Made by a program: the position numbers and the translations under genes | The notes under the pieces: model-generated | What the model was told of the DNA's origin: nothing | The model's input: only the letters and a program-made list of their open reading frames with translations | Databases searched by the model: none | Assembly (NCBI GenBank): GCA_946902985.2 | Contig: OX336389.2 | Span: 1,011,809,441 to 1,011,873,440 of the forward strand | Source: Meconema thalassinum | Taxonomy: Eukaryota; Arthropoda; Insecta; Orthoptera; Tettigoniidae | Reading direction: 5' to 3' | Length of the DNA stretch: 64,000 nucleotides | In this document: piece by piece, positions 1 through 12,457 of the stretch | Layout: every line of letters begins with the position of its first letter | Position numbering within the stretch: position 1 is the first letter of the stretch

Positions 1-2997
1 CACACGACGAATTGTTTCCTCATCCATGACAAGGAAATTATTTGAGAAAGAGAGGGATCAATCTCTAATGGAACTTACAGCTATGATTAGTTACTTGGTG
101 GTATAAAGCTTGTTTCATTTAAATAAACATCACGAGTACAGCTGGAGTATGCAAACTAAGTGCTTCTACATTTACTAAGACAACGGCGAGCAAAGCAAAG
201 TATTACATTTACTCAGGATGAGGCATCATCAAAGAAAATCCTATCCATCATTTATCTAGCACAAAAGCCTCACCCCATGGACTTGTATCAAACATGAATG
301 GCATGCGGTTAATTGATCTGCAGTACGACTTTCTAAGTTCGTCCCAGTCCGGTCAATTTACCATTAATCAACATTAAGATCCTCTTAAATAACATGGAAC
401 TGACGGTCACCACGTTAACGTTGGCACATGAGTTGGGCGCCATTAAAAATATAGTTTATGAGCCCGTCAGAGGAGCTGCCATGATAGCCAACAACCGCAA
501 TGACTTCCCTAACATCTCATCCGCCGGAACTAACTGCAGTGAGGATCAGGTGAACTTCCAAATAGGCCAAAGCGGCACGAGAAACTGTAGTCCACGGGGA
601 TCGTGGTACATGGTGACGAGGGTCATAGACTGCCTAAGGAAAGGTTCACCTTAAAAGCTAGACTGAGAAAAGAAACATCCAGACTTATGTATAACACCGT
701 GGACATTTATTGTAAATTTTACAAACCCCTAGCCTAGTTCGGAGGGTTTCTATCGGCTAATCCGCAAGCTAATAAATAATCAAAAATAAAGAGCAGGTCC
801 CTACCTGAGAAGCTACAGTAAACCCTCGCGAAAGATCTGTCTCACAATAGTAAAGCAACAACAGCAACACTAGGAAAATGGTACGACGCAAAGCCCTAGG
901 TCAAGTTACAAGATTAAGCTAATATCTGAATTTACATTTAACAGGGTAGCAAAACAAATCTAAGTTAGGATGATACCATTTCCACATTTACATTTAACGT
1001 TAATTCATCTAGCTAAGTCCTATCAATTAATAACAAAATATACGGCGGCGACGTCCGTAATAACAAACAATTACATTCCTCGCTAAGTGAACAGCCATAA
1101 AAAACATCTAAGTCATTCTTATGAACTAAGTGCTAATCAGCACACAAAAGGGTAACATAGAGGATTCATACACTTTTACATCATTAATATATATATAACA
1201 AAAGACCACAGTTTTATTCAAATGCCTGCCTGCACCTTGGTTTACTCTTTGTAAGCCATAGTCATCTAATGTGTGTAGTTACGGTGACGACTGCGTAGTA
1301 AAGACTACGTCTAGCATCGTATGGCCTATGCTCCACCAGCTACGAACTCAAGGTTCGAGCAAGCTTCAGTCACAACAAAAAGAGTGACAGCTGTCCTCAA
1401 GTCATTTCCCCCAGGAAATACTTCATAAGCACGGCTATGTCAGCAGGTTCCAAATGCAAAAGAACAAGGTTAAGCAGAAAGAATTCGTTAGTTAGCTTTT
1501 GTTTTATCAAAATTATGCGTTTATTATTAAGATGTCGGTTTAGGTTATCGTTGGTTTATGGCGAATAATACTGACAAGCCTGGGCACAGAGCGTCTCCCC
1601 TGAGATCATCTCTGCCAAAAAAGCCTCGACTCAAAAGTCGGAATACAATCAACGAGCAATTACAACTCGGACACACAATAACACAAGTTACCAGCGGCGC
1701 ACAGCTCGCGTTCAATAACTCTGGGATGGGCCTGGACACAATCAGTTACCCTCCCTAAACATCTGGTCCACGGGAACAATCCCGGACATGGTACACACAA
1801 TACCATCATACATGAAAAACCGCCCTAGCGGGGCTAGCCTACAACGTACTATAGAAACCTGACATAACTGTACTCGTCAAAGCAACGGTATACGCAACAG
1901 CGTTTAACTAACAAATGACAATCTACAAAACATATGATCAGATACAAGAATGAACACTGGGTTCCATAAGCTATAATTGCAATGAAAGGGAAAGTGAATG
2001 CTAAAAGCATTCTGTCCGATGTTATCATGATTCTGTCTCACTTAGAAGCATGCTCTCTCACACGGGCGCTGAGTCTCAAAACCTGTTCGTGTCGCCGCAG
2101 GCTACAAGATTCCTGCGCTGTATGACACAACACACTAACTAGGCCGGCAATTTATGCAAAATAATAACTGTACAACTGGCCTCATAGTAATACCTTTATC
2201 ATAGGTTATAAACCTCGAAGAATATGTGCATAAAAAGCACGCTATAAATCTGAATACAATCATATAACTCTGTCTTTCACATCAAAGACGTTTAAAAGGT
2301 AGCAATGTCACTAATTGCTGGAGCTCTCTGCTCTCAAAGATAAAATACACTATTTCTGACTTGTATCAAACATCAAATAAACACGTGTCATCACACATGA
2401 CACTAACAAAATAATAATTGTGGCGCAAATTCCACTCTCTGCTGGATCTGCTTAATGATACGTTGGGAACTGGGTTCGATGCTAGGCAACGAAACATCCC
2501 TATTACTTATAAGGTCTACACTTGACCTGGATGGCTTCTGAGCTCATCTCAAATGAAATATAATGCAGTTACAAAACTGGTAATTAAATTGATTATCCAA
2601 ATGATACGACTACTCTAACGAAGTCAGGGGTGTAACATTAACTGGCTGCAAAAAGTGCAGTTAAAGAAATATAACCATGGCATCAGATTGCCATAACTAA
2701 AGTCTGCAAAGACTTGAAAATCACCCCAGATAGGGAACAAAGTAGCCTAAAAATGACTACAGTCACGTTTAGCAATAGGCAGAAATTGACGTTCTACGAC
2801 GTCCATCAAGCTGCACCAGGGTTGACCAAAATGTCAGACCCAAGGTTGACTCACAATCACTGCAAATAAATGACATCTAATTAGACTAATTTACATTCCC
2901 TACCTATGAAACGGCTGTCACTAAGTTCGGTTGGTTCACAAACTACACTAATCTAACTATACCACCAGAAACTAGAACAAGGAAGGGTGTACAAAAC
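1..2997. other. unassigned AT-rich DNA
   Basis: I recognise no gene here. Short open frames exist (for example 394-654 on the plus strand), but none shows a domain, splice-site context or biased composition. Around 2810-2850 the minus strand reads like the primer-binding junction of an LTR retrotransposon (ACATTTTGG followed by TCAACCCTGG). No matching LTR pair or pol-like frame was found, so this is a weak hint only. Confidence 0.3.
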
Positions 2998-3227
2998 TCA
3001 CGATACGAAGGAGTCCACACTTAGCTCTCTGTCCAACAACAAGGGTTGAACAAAAGCGCCTCTGGCATTCAGGGTTGGCATCGTCATCATCAGAACTTCC
3101 ATCCGGGCTCTCCCAAAGACCAGGGTTCGGTCTGTCCCTGTAGTTGACCTCGTGAATGGACTGGACATGCCTAGGAAAGGCATCCTCGGTTCCTTCCTTC
3201 TCGTCTGATGTTCTAGAAGTTCCATAA

Positions 3228-3924
3228 TCAAGCTGGTCCCATCCGAGACATCCCCCTCATACCATAATGGTATTTGCCCATGGTCTCGGTCACGAACATG
3301 GTGTTGAAAAAGTTAACCACGTGGGCGGTAGAATAAGACTTGTAGTAGTTCATTATTATCACTTGAAGATTACAGTATTCGTCGCAGATATCACAGGCTT
3401 TAAATATAACTGACAACACAGCCTCTACACTTTGCAGATGTAAATGATAAATAGCCATGCACTGTTCTGCGGTTCCACACGTGTACAGACGCTACTTTTC
3501 CTATCACGTGGCATCCGTGAAATGGGCGTCGTTTTATTACGGATAAATTCACCGTAGCAATTCGTGTATAATGTACTTTTATAATCACACTTGTTCAAAG
3601 TAATAATTTCACATTTACCTGTATATTTCCGCACCAGGCTCTCGGCCCTCCACAAACACGTGGGTGTAAAAATGTGGTGCTACAGTAATGTCGTAAATTT
3701 CACAATACTTGCCAATTAATTCACTGTACAATACGTGTTGATCACTGCACATCAACAACAGTGATTCGTAGTATACTTGTGCTCGATGGCACTCGATAAT
3801 GATTTCCACGCTGAAAAGCGGACTGTTTGCCACGTCTAATGCGACGGATATAATAACACGCCTACACAGGGCGGATTCTCCAGACGTAGTGCAAGGAACT
3901 GCGTTCCTCGTGGAAGCAAGTCGT
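3228..3924 (-). CDS. candidate two-exon coding fragment, unknown product
   Basis: Two open stretches on the minus strand can be joined by consensus splice sites. The upstream stretch (about 3924 to 3619) is open for roughly 100 codons and ends at a donor-like AATATACAG/GTAAAT. The downstream stretch (about 3424 to 3228) follows an acceptor-like CTGCAAAGTGTAG. The predicted peptide has mixed hydrophobic and polar composition with scattered Cys, His and Tyr (for example HVLYSELIGKYCEIYDI), unlike the low-complexity shadow frames nearby. I do not recognise the family. The upstream part also has an open frame on the opposite strand (3799-3993), so coding is unproven. It could be a fragment of an old mobile element. 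Confidence 0.2.
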
Positions 3925-4574
3925 CAAACTAAGTCGTTGAGCGACTACTTAGAGTCCTATTTGCGTATCTGCAATGATATTACCTTACCTTAAAGTGAAG
4001 AAACATTCCCCAAAATGTTTCAATAATACAGAATGGCGAAATGGAATATTCTGAGTCTCTCGGAAAGATAAAATTGATTAATAAGACCTCAGATAGATAA
4101 TTAGCAGACTTCACCAAAGTCAAAAGTGCGATTCTCCGCTACTTCAAAGAGAATAGTATAAGCCCTCGGCTTCTCGTATCTTTCTGGGTGTGTTCAAAGG
4201 TACTACATCCCATCGTAAATGTGCTGTCGTGAAAAATATCACATGAATCTTAGCTCAGCGGGTTCAGTATGTAGGTTATGTTTGTTTTATGTATATGTAT
4301 GAATATAGTCCATTGTGGTAAATTACAATAAAACTGCGGCTTAGTTGAGAATAAATGCAACCGTTAAGGAACACTGTTTTACATTTCATTGAAGCAAAGA
4401 AAAATCATTGCGATGTTAACGATTAATCTATTTACTTCCATCCCCTCTTCATGGTAGTGCAATACCCACGGCAAAAACCCACCAACCGCCACTGATTTAT
4501 ATTAGTTTATATCACTAATTATATTTTCATATTTATAGTGTGTTGGGTGCTCGATTCTCAGACTAGTTAATGCT
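3925..4574. other. unassigned intergenic DNA
   Basis: AT-rich sequence with no supported gene, repeat border or RNA feature seen on either strand. Confidence 0.3.
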
Positions 4575-4750
4575 TTACGTGTGCATCTTTTAACATTTGC
4601 CAATTATGCATCCCAAGATCGCGGGTTCGATTCCTGGCCGAGGAGAGTTTTCAAAGGTGGAAAAATCCACAGCCCTTCAAGTGAGATGATATTGGCTTAT
4701 AAAATACCTCTCGCAACACATACGGATACTACTAGACAATATATATTATT
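4575..4750 (+). repeat. tRNA-derived SINE fragment
   Basis: A B-box-like GGGTTCGATTCCTGG at about 4622-4636 is preceded by a degraded A-box region. It is followed by the GGAAAAATCCAC type of body seen in tRNA-derived SINEs. I see no poly(A) or target duplication, so this is probably a truncated copy. Confidence 0.4.
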
Positions 4751-5556
4751 ACAGCCCCCGGTCGCCCAACCGAGTTCCGGTTTCACTGCCATATTTTGGT
4801 GCAAGCTGAGCGTTGAAATTCGACAACAGATCGCGTGAATGGCTGCAACTCTAAAACATATGTTTCAGGTAGCTGACAAGGGAACATCGCGACCTTAATT
4901 GAGTATATTGGGCAGTGTTATGCCTCCTGTGACCAAACTCCTCTAACAGTCTGTTTACGGTGAAAGGGCGTATGGTACATGCTGGGGAAAGTAACTGCAG
5001 CAGTGCGATTGGCCGGAGAGGACATGAAAATTCAGCGCGCTCACGCATTTCTGCTACTCTTGGTCCCACGACCATATTCAACGGTGCTCAATTTCGTCCT
5101 TTCTAGGGATGGTCCTGCTGATTTCGGGCATGAAAAATCATCACAGGTGTTTCCCATCTGACCTGACCAACATGTAAGCCTATGCAAAGATTCACCAAGA
5201 TTGGGAGTTTGACGCTTGCGATGCTCCCTTGTCAGGTCATACGATGATGATGATGATGATGGTTATTAATATTATTAGATGGGATTATTTCTACATGGAT
5301 ATGGTGAATCTCAATATCCAAGATACGGATTTTACAATCAAGTACCTTATAATTATTACTGGGAGAAAAATAATCGGACAATGTGACATGTATCTGGCAA
5401 CACTGCCTTCTGGTGATCAGATGTTTCATTTTTAGTTCCTCCAGACCCGTTACCAGAGCCTTTGGTCTATTCCCATTGACGACATAACCAGTGGTAAAAT
5501 TTTCACCGAGTGTACTCGCCTCATCTTCCTGATTTCTTCCGTCAACGGTGCACATT
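4751..5556. other. unassigned DNA with a short ATG microsatellite
   Basis: No gene recognised. A short trinucleotide run of GATGAT type lies at 5243-5261. Translated on the minus strand it gives a run of histidines, which I treat as an artefact of the repeat. Confidence 0.3.
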
Positions 5557-7960
5557 TGTTTTTTTTTTTTTTTTTTTTTTGTGCCTGAGTGGTACCGCGG
5601 TGTCTATCAAATAATCCTTTTGATTTGTTATGTTCAGGTAACGATATCTGGTCAATTTGCCAAGGTTTTCTGGTCCGTTAGGACAGGTCTGTCCCAGTAC
5701 AGTTTGTACACCTCTTTTTCAAGCACGTCGGACGGCTGATAGGTGTAATTCTCCATGGTCGTTTCCAGAAGACCTCCTATTATAGCAAGCTCTTGTTGTA
5801 CGATCTTGGCTACATATTTATGTCTTTGTACACTCCACACCAAGTAGAGGAAAACAGCCACTAATAATATGGTCAATAGTTTCCAGCACCAAGGTGCATC
5901 TACGATATCGTTCATCGGCCACGTTCTCTTTCAGAATGTGTTTACTATAGTTTTTCGTGGCTGTCGCTCGGTCTTGGATGCATTGATGAAACCTTCGGTT
6001 TCACTGAAGAGCGAACCATGCTTCAACCACAAGTTCGACAAAACACGGTCGACATAATTTTCAATCGGCATGTTAGAGTGTACACCATGTAGACTACTTC
6101 TTTTTGTCTCCATGCCATATGGTGCTGGTCGATCGAAGTAACGCTAGTGTCAAATTGGACATCTGCCAGTCGTATTGGAGTAAAAATCTCGTGTCGTTCC
6201 GAACAATGACTTTGTAAGGAGGCACATTTCTTGCACCAGAGAAGAAGTACTGCCGCAGACTTTCCAGCTTTGGGGACTTAAGAGATCCATGACACCTCGA
6301 CCGCCTTCGCATCGCGCCAGTGTGATGCGCTCAATGGCTGCCTTTGGATGATATAATCTATATTTTGTCATTGACACTCGCACCCTCCGGTCTTCTTGCT
6401 CCAGATCTGTCTTGGACCATTTCACAATTCCAAATGAATATGTTCGTACTGGTATTTTCCATGTGTTAATGGCTTTTACGTTCTTGCCTGCAACAAGGAG
6501 TGATTTCAAGATCATGTCTGCACGACTGATAAACTTCTTCTGTGGACTGGCCTTAATCTGCGTGACTGACACCACGAAGCTGAATAAATCCCAAGTATTT
6601 GTAGGTTTTGCCTTCATCCAGGTACTCGATAAGCTCATCTAGCCCAACATCGAAGCCCTCTGCTGCATCGAGTTTTCCTCGTGCTAAGACGATCGCCTTG
6701 CATTTTTCGAGCCCGAATTCCATCCCTATGTCCAAGCTGAATTTCTGGGCATGGCGTAGGAGCAATTGCAGTTGATTTCGTGTGCTTGCATAGATTTTTA
6801 AGTCATCCATGTAAAGCCGATGGGAAACCTATTGTTTTTACTCGTCAGCACGCATCTCAAACCCTATTCCACTTCTGCTCAATTGCTCACTCAGTGGGTT
6901 CAAGGCCAGACAGAACCATAGTGGACTGAAAGAATCTCTCTGAAACTGATTTTGATTGGTGGAAAAAACTTGATTTTGATCTTTTTTCTTTTGACTTCCT
7001 TTGCTCCTTCGTAGTCGTTTAGAATGGAGAGCCAGTTTGTGTACGAGTGTCTATTTATTTCTGTCAGCTAATCTTGATCCAGTTGTCCTAGTTGACTTGG
7101 GTGTACTATTCGCACCACGTTCTGTATCAGTTTAGGGAACGATTTCCTCTTTTAAACTGTGTCAGTTGCCCAAGTACTTTGTGCAACTCTTGGAACGTTT
7201 TCTCTAGTCGTCTTTGTCATGGTGGAGGCTGTCTAGGGCCCTTGCGTATTTGGGAACGATTTTATTTCCAATTGCTTGTACGGCAGCTAACGCTGCACAA
7301 TAGGTCACTAGTTGGACATATTCAATGCTGTCCACGCCTTCTAAAAATTCAGTGACCACTGTGTTGTTGAGATGGTTCACGACTATGCTAAACTCAACAG
7401 ATGTGTTTACATTCGGGATCCTGTGGTGGTGATATGGGTCAGTGCCATAAAACTCTTCCATTGCTTATTGGAAATACACAATGCGGTCTGTCGTACTTCT
7501 TGATGTAGATGTGGCAGTGCCGGAGGGCTGTTAATCTGACTGAAGGTCCTCTGTTTCCTTTCCACCAACCGTGTCCTTTGGCAATGCCACGAGATCGTCA
7601 GCTTCCGTGAATTGTTTAGAGTGAGTGATTTCTGCAGTTGACAGCAGTTTCCTTTGAACATTAGCTCTTCTTCTGTCCGCTAATTTTTCTTTCCCTAAGG
7701 CATCGAGATAAGTCTGGGAATATCTCAATACATTTTTGCCACAAAAGTTGTCGATACATGGTCATATCCGTTTCTGATTTTGTAATGAGACAATAAAGAC
7801 GCATGCCTTCCTTGTTCATGGCCTTTGACCATCGGTTGCGTATTCTTGGCAAAGCATTTACTGGAGACGCAGCTCGGAGATCTTGTGTTCTACGTACAGT
7901 TCTTGGCGGTGAATGATTTTCGGGTCGAAAACATTCGCACTCATTTTTCTGCACACTAGA
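5557..7960 (-). mobile_element. decayed non-LTR retrotransposon, R4/Dong-like
   Basis: A minus-strand relic whose protein pieces lie in the order expected for a single-ORF LINE: an N-terminal region near 7954, a reverse transcriptase with YMDD near 6810, a post-RT region, and a C-terminal region near 5650. It ends at a run of T at about 5558-5580 on the plus strand, which reads as a poly(A) tail on the coding strand. The assignment to the R4/Dong/Rex6 group is from memory of the YMDDLK-type motif and is tentative. I could not define a target-site duplication. Confidence 0.65.
5652..7954 (-). pseudogene. reverse transcriptase polyprotein relic (R4/Dong-like)
   Basis: The coding remnant is split over at least six frames. 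The region 7954-7531 gives a segment with RNRWSKAMNKEGMRLY followed by QTYLDALGKEKLADRR, the N-terminal region of this LINE type. The stretch 6810-6553 holds the RT active site YMDDLKIYAS and IGMEFGLEKCKAIVLARGK. The stretch 6638-6150 holds the thumb/connection region with INTWKIPVRTYSFGIVKWSK and RCEGGRGVMDL. The stretch 5915-5652 holds KLYWDRPVLTDQ, after which an arginine codon has become TGA in front of PDI. Several stops look like CGA to TGA changes, consistent with CpG decay. It cannot make a functional protein. The RT identity is secure; the clade is less so. Confidence 0.7.
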
Positions 7961-8277
7961 CCCAACTCCAATAGGAGTGCCCTCTCAATACATGTTTTTG
8001 TGTCCACTCAGCTTTCGTGAGTTGAAGTTGTTTTTAACACTTCTTTTTTATGTGTCTGATATAGCGAAATATGAGTTAAGATATCTTCACTGATTTGGTC
8101 ACAGCTGATCCTAACCTCTGGTACGTTCATACAAACTATGTGTGGCAACATACGCATATTTACTGTAAACACACGCTATTGTAATTTAGCTTCACTGAAT
8201 TTTAGTTTTCGGGATCACAACGAAGATCAGTCCATATATACAGGGTGAACAACAAGAAGTTCCGTGACGAACTAAAG

Positions 8278-9394
8278 AGCCTACTTTTCTTGAAATTTAA
8301 GATGCATGCCAATGATTAATCTATATGGATCTATCTAGAATAATGACGAAATTAAGTTGGTAATATCGAAATTTCTAATTAGTTCGAAATACTGTATACC
8401 TAGCATAATGTAGCCTAATAGAGAACTACAGTTGGCAGCCCTGGTGACTGAATATATTCTTAGTTCCATCTCTTAAGGTACAGAATACAAAATTTGGTTG
8501 AAGTCCAATGGATAGCATGGACGTTACATGCAGTTAAACATTGGATCTAACAGCGTGCGTAAAATCATGTTGGCAACAATGACATACATGTATTGGTCAG
8601 AAATAATCTTAAATAATATGATCTATTGTTGTGTCAATTTTGAATGAAATCCATTGGTTAGTATAGAAGTTACATGCATTTTAAAATTGGACCTATCAGC
8701 AGGCTTAGAATCATGTTGGTAGCACTGACGTATATGTTACACCAAATTAATATAGAATGTCAGGTTCTATACGTGTGCATAGTTTAAAGCTGTCGGCTTG
8801 CATACTTTCTGATATATGGGTATTTGAATTTTAAAAAATTGAGAGCATTTAATAACAGTTGGCAGCCCTGGTGGCTCTTAAGAATACGCTCAGTCATATC
8901 TGTTTATGTACACATACCACATACGAAATTTGGTTGAAATCCAATTGATAGTGTAGAAGTTATATCCATTTAAAATTTGGACCTATCAGCACGTTTATAA
9001 TCATTTTGGCAACACTGCCATGTATGGCCTCCTGGAAATTAAACTGCAATATTATTATCTATACGAGTGCCAATTTTGAAATAGCTCCCATTCATACCTT
9101 CCAAGATATCCAACATGGAGCTCAAATTTCAATTGCGATTTTTCAGCAGTTGGTAGCACTGACATCATTTTCAAATATGGCCGTGAGATATTCTGGTATA
9201 GATCTTTACTCCTACCAAATTTTGTTTCGATTGCTACAGCCGTTTAAGAGTTGATGGGGGGGGGGGGGGGGGGGGGAGACACACACAGCCAGCCAGACAG
9301 ACAGAAGGACAGACAGACAGACAGACAGACACACATTTGCCCGATCTCATAAGTCTACTTTTTCCTCATTTTTGCAAAATGTGAAAAGTAGGCT
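8278..9394. mobile_element. insertion with short inverted ends and three internal repeat units
   Basis: The ends are inverted: AGCCTACTTTTC at 8278-8289 and GAAAAGTAGGCT at 9383-9394. The body carries three related units, at about 8420-8600, 8640-8730 and 8860-9030. Each contains a block of the type GGACCTATCAGC, ATCATGTTGG, CACTGAC. Near the right end are a run of about 24 G (9254 onward) and a CAGA tract (9292-9330). There is no coding capacity. It interrupts the left terminal repeat of the surrounding mariner. A related right end recurs at about 19440-19478. Confidence 0.55.
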
Positions 9395-9747
9395 AAAAAA
9401 TGCCGCTCTTGGAGGTCGGCATGCGATTCCTCGTCCAATTGCAAGACTAAAGTTTCTATAGCAAAATCGGATCGGGTGCTGTTTAAAAACACAAGTATGT
9501 TAACGAAAAACTGGCAACACTGTCACATCCTGCAGTGCATCGGAATGTACAGAGAAATGTGGATCATCTCGCTCTACCGTACCAGCCGTCGCAGCTCACT
9601 AAGTAGAATGCTGGGTTATCAAACCCACATGCACCATAGAGCTACGGTTCCTATCTACGTCAGGCCTTTATTGTATGACGTCAGTCCCCTAGTTCCCGTC
9701 GTTTAACTGCGTTTGTAAGCATGACATCATTTTGTCACATGACAGTG

Positions 9748-9918
9748 TGAGTCGCCTCCGTTGCGTAGTGGTCAGCGTGATTAGCTGCCACCCCGGAGGT
9801 CCACGGTTCGATTCCCGGCTCTGCCACGAAATTTGAAAAATGGAATGGGGACTGGTACGGGGTCTACTCAGCGACGGGTGGTGGTTCAAATGAGTAGAGG
9901 GGGGTTCGATTTCCACAG
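9748..9918 (+). repeat. 5' part of a tRNA-derived SINE
   Basis: The sequence begins with an A-box-like TGCGTAGTGGTCAGCGTG and then a B-box GGTTCGATTCCCGG at about 9812. A second GGGGTTCGATTTCCAC lies at about 9900. The acceptor stems do not pair, so it is a SINE head, not a tRNA gene. It lies immediately upstream of the first transposase relic. Confidence 0.55.
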
Positions 9919-10023
9919 AGGTCGTCCAAGTACTAGACGTACTCCACAAACAGAGGACGCAATTCTTGAAACCGTTCGGCGAAGTACCCGTGATATCGTA
10001 AGGCAGTTCCAGGTATCTCAAAC

Positions 10024-10719
10024 CACGGCCGACTGAATGCGCTCATACCGGCCTAGACAATGAGACCTTTTTCATGAAATCTTGTTAGTTACTCAACTGC
10101 TCACACAGCGCTGTTCACCAAGCATTGCAGGACTGAGACTCTCTACTTAGTGTAAAGCAAAGTCCCCGATTCCTGGATATCACAGGTAATCTCGAGAACC
10201 ACTGGATGGATTTTGATGCGGCTTTCACCATTCTGTACAGGTAATATCGAGGAAGATTTCTGTAGAAAATAATTTATTTATGATCAAAGGGAGCCAAGCA
10301 GCAACGATTTTAGATTTCAGTGAATAGGTCGAAGAAAGAACTTGACGTCCGTGCGCTTTTTAAGCTTACGCTGGACAAACCGTTAAAAATATCAATATAC
10401 TATGAGTGTAAGAATTGTTCAGCATGAAAAATTGTACAAAAAAGTCCGCGGAGCATATCTCTATCTTCGATACATCGCCCACTATAAGTGTTTTTAGTTT
10501 GGACGGGAGGGGGATTTGGCTTGCACCTCGCCATTCTTAAATTACGTCTGACAGGAATTCCTTGCACATTCATAACTATTCCCGGGCGAAGCCGGGGCGG
10601 GTTGCTAGTGACACTATTATATTATCATTATAATTCCCGCAATATCAAAATGCAAATTATATCAAAAAATAAAATAGCGTGCTAATAAATCTAAGAGAAA
10701 TTAGACATACCTTGCACCT
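10024..10719 (+). repeat. left arm of a large inverted repeat (Helitron-like sequence)
   Basis: This arm is the inverted partner of 12458-13158. The outermost ~35 bases (GGCCGACTGAAT, ACCGGCCT) match, about 100-120 bases then differ, and from about 10184 to 10719 the match is close. The arm contains CCGGGCGAAGCCGGGGCGG followed by GTTGCTAGT at about 10588-10611. That resembles the 3' end of Helitron-like nonautonomous elements, and the preceding text (ACCACTGGATGGATTT) is of the kind they carry. No coding. Confidence 0.65.
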
Positions 10720-10893
10720 CGTTACAGTTGAATTCGATCAGAATCACTCGGTTTTCATTAAAGCTTATGCATTTTTCTGCTGAACGGTTTGGATGTTCGG
10801 CAACAGGAAACTAGGACTGTTATTTACTTAAAATATTCATTTTTGTATTTTTGTACTATTTGTGTTCATGATTTCATTACATTGTCAGAATTA

Positions 10894-11209
10894 CCGACAG
10901 TAGTGGCTACGCTGGCTAAAACGCAGCGTTAGGCCATGGGGCCAAGCTCTCTGCTGACTCGGAAGACGCGTGTGTTCGAGCCCCACCGTCGGCCGTCCTT
11001 GAAATGATTTTCCGTGGTTTCCCATTTTTCAACACCAGGCAAATGCTGGGACGGTACCTTCTAACAGGCCACGGCCGCTTCCTTCCACATCCTTGCCCAG
11101 TTTCATTCATCTTCATCCATTCCATCTCTCATCCTGACGCGCAGGTCGCCCACGGGCGTCGACTAGAAAGACCTGCACTCGGCCTCTCAGGAGGCCACAC
11201 GAAAAAAAA
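10894..11209 (+). repeat. full-length tRNA-derived SINE with 11-bp target duplication
   Basis: It is flanked by TGTCAGAATTA at 10883-10893 and 11210-11220. Internal promoter-like boxes include GTGTTCGAGCCCCACCG. The body contains TTTTCCGTGGTTTCCC and the 3' end is GGAGGCCACACG followed by an A tract. The same family recurs at 14578-14950 and 47168-47489. It sits in the spacer of the foldback, so it inserted after or together with that structure. Confidence 0.85.
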
Positions 11210-11593
11210 TGTCAGAATTAATGCTTTAATTAGTAGGGTATACTATTCAGTGTACCTATTATAAATAAAAACCGTGAGGTTTCTCACCTCCCCATATTAC
11301 GAAACCCGGTTGCCTAATACGGGGAAAGTGCACTTTTAAAGTTAACAATAATATCAGAGGGTATTACAACATCAAACGTGCCCTTATTTGTAATATATAT
11401 AGTATATCGCCTGAGGCTTACATTGGTGAGAAAACCAAAATTATTCCGTTCCTTCTTATGTCTAATGTGAGCCCTATAAAAAAAAACTCCCCATATTTGG
11501 CGACTTTCCTCTACCCATTTTTAGAAGATACCTTATGCACTGGACAGCTGAATCCGTGATTAATTGTATAGGTAGCTTCGTAAGTCTCAGAAC

Positions 11594-12365
11594 TCAGGAA
11601 GTCTTTCTAGCAGCGTTACTAGCAGCTTTCAAAGTTTCAAGGTAAGAAAGAAAATATTCCTCTAGCCAGTTTAGGCGATTGACATTTAATGAGAAAAAAT
11701 GCCCTTTATCTGGATTTCTAGACTGAATATGATGATATGTGATGCTTACGTCATGCATAGCGAACCATTTATTAACGTTTTTCAAAAAAAAAAGTTGCTT
11801 CTGCGTCCATGAATGTGTACGCTTCCGGGTTCATGCCTATATTTTCTTTCAGTGTACTAATGGCACCAATAACTTCTGACAAGAACACTTCCTTGGCACG
11901 CCGAACATTCATTTTTTCAAATTTAGTGGGTTCGATGTGTTTTTAGTGAGGTGTCTCACCGGTTTGACGATCTCACCCTTTTGCATTGTGTATAGTAATG
12001 ACAAGTATTTCCCTGAAATTATTCCAGTACCATCAGTCATCTCTCGTTACAGAAACTGCGTTCTAATGTTTTTTTTTTTTTAGAATGTGACAATGATCAA
12101 AACTAGGGAATACATTCCTAGACTCGTCGTATGGGTGATTGACCATTGGTTGCAAATTCCCTCCCCCTAAATGCCTCATCATTGTAGTGTTAGTTTTGTG
12201 ATTATCAGAGACAGCTATTATAATTATGAAACCGCATTGTTCAACCTCGAGAATAACGTCCAGCAAGAGTTTATGTAAGTCCCGTCCTGACAGCTGCTTC
12301 GTGAAAAAGAAGGCACACGGTATCTGATAATTTGTCGAAAGATCTCTTAGCACAAAACACAACAC
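11594..12365 (-). pseudogene. P-element/THAP9-like transposase relic
   Basis: The minus strand from 12365 down to 11594 encodes, in several frames, the C-terminal half of a P-element-type transposase. At 12365-12063 there is FVLRDLSTNYQIPCAFFF, then AVSDNHKTN and FPSFDHCHILK. At about 11990-11800 the relic continues with KPVRHLTKNTSNPLNL and MNVRRAKEVF. At 11785-11594 it ends with VNKWFAMHDVSITYH and SRNPDKGHFFS. These match, in order, conserved blocks I know from P-element and THAP9-family transposases. Stops and frame changes make it non-functional. The N-terminal THAP domain and the upstream part are not present. It occupies the spacer between the inverted arms. Confidence 0.7.
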
Positions 12366-12457
12366 ACGATTAGCTGCTACTTGTTCCCGGCTGTAATTTT
12401 GATCCTCTCTTTCCTTTTAATGAGACGGTGCTGGAGTAGTGTCCTGGTACCCGAAGA

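Noticed and set aside
394..654. 86-codon plus-strand frame
   Set aside because: No homology recognised, no splice or promoter context, and its length is expected by chance.
2810..2850. LTR/primer-binding junction on the minus strand
   Set aside because: The motif is suggestive, but no LTR pair and no gag or pol remnants were found around it.
5232..5555. Minus-strand frame ending in a run of His
   Set aside because: The His run is only the translation of an ATG/CAT microsatellite; no domain or splice evidence supports the frame.
9750..9825. Possible tRNA gene (A and B boxes present)
   Set aside because: The acceptor ends do not pair and the sequence continues as a SINE body. The same applies to tRNA-like heads at about 18310, 22435, 23960, 57290 and 63320.
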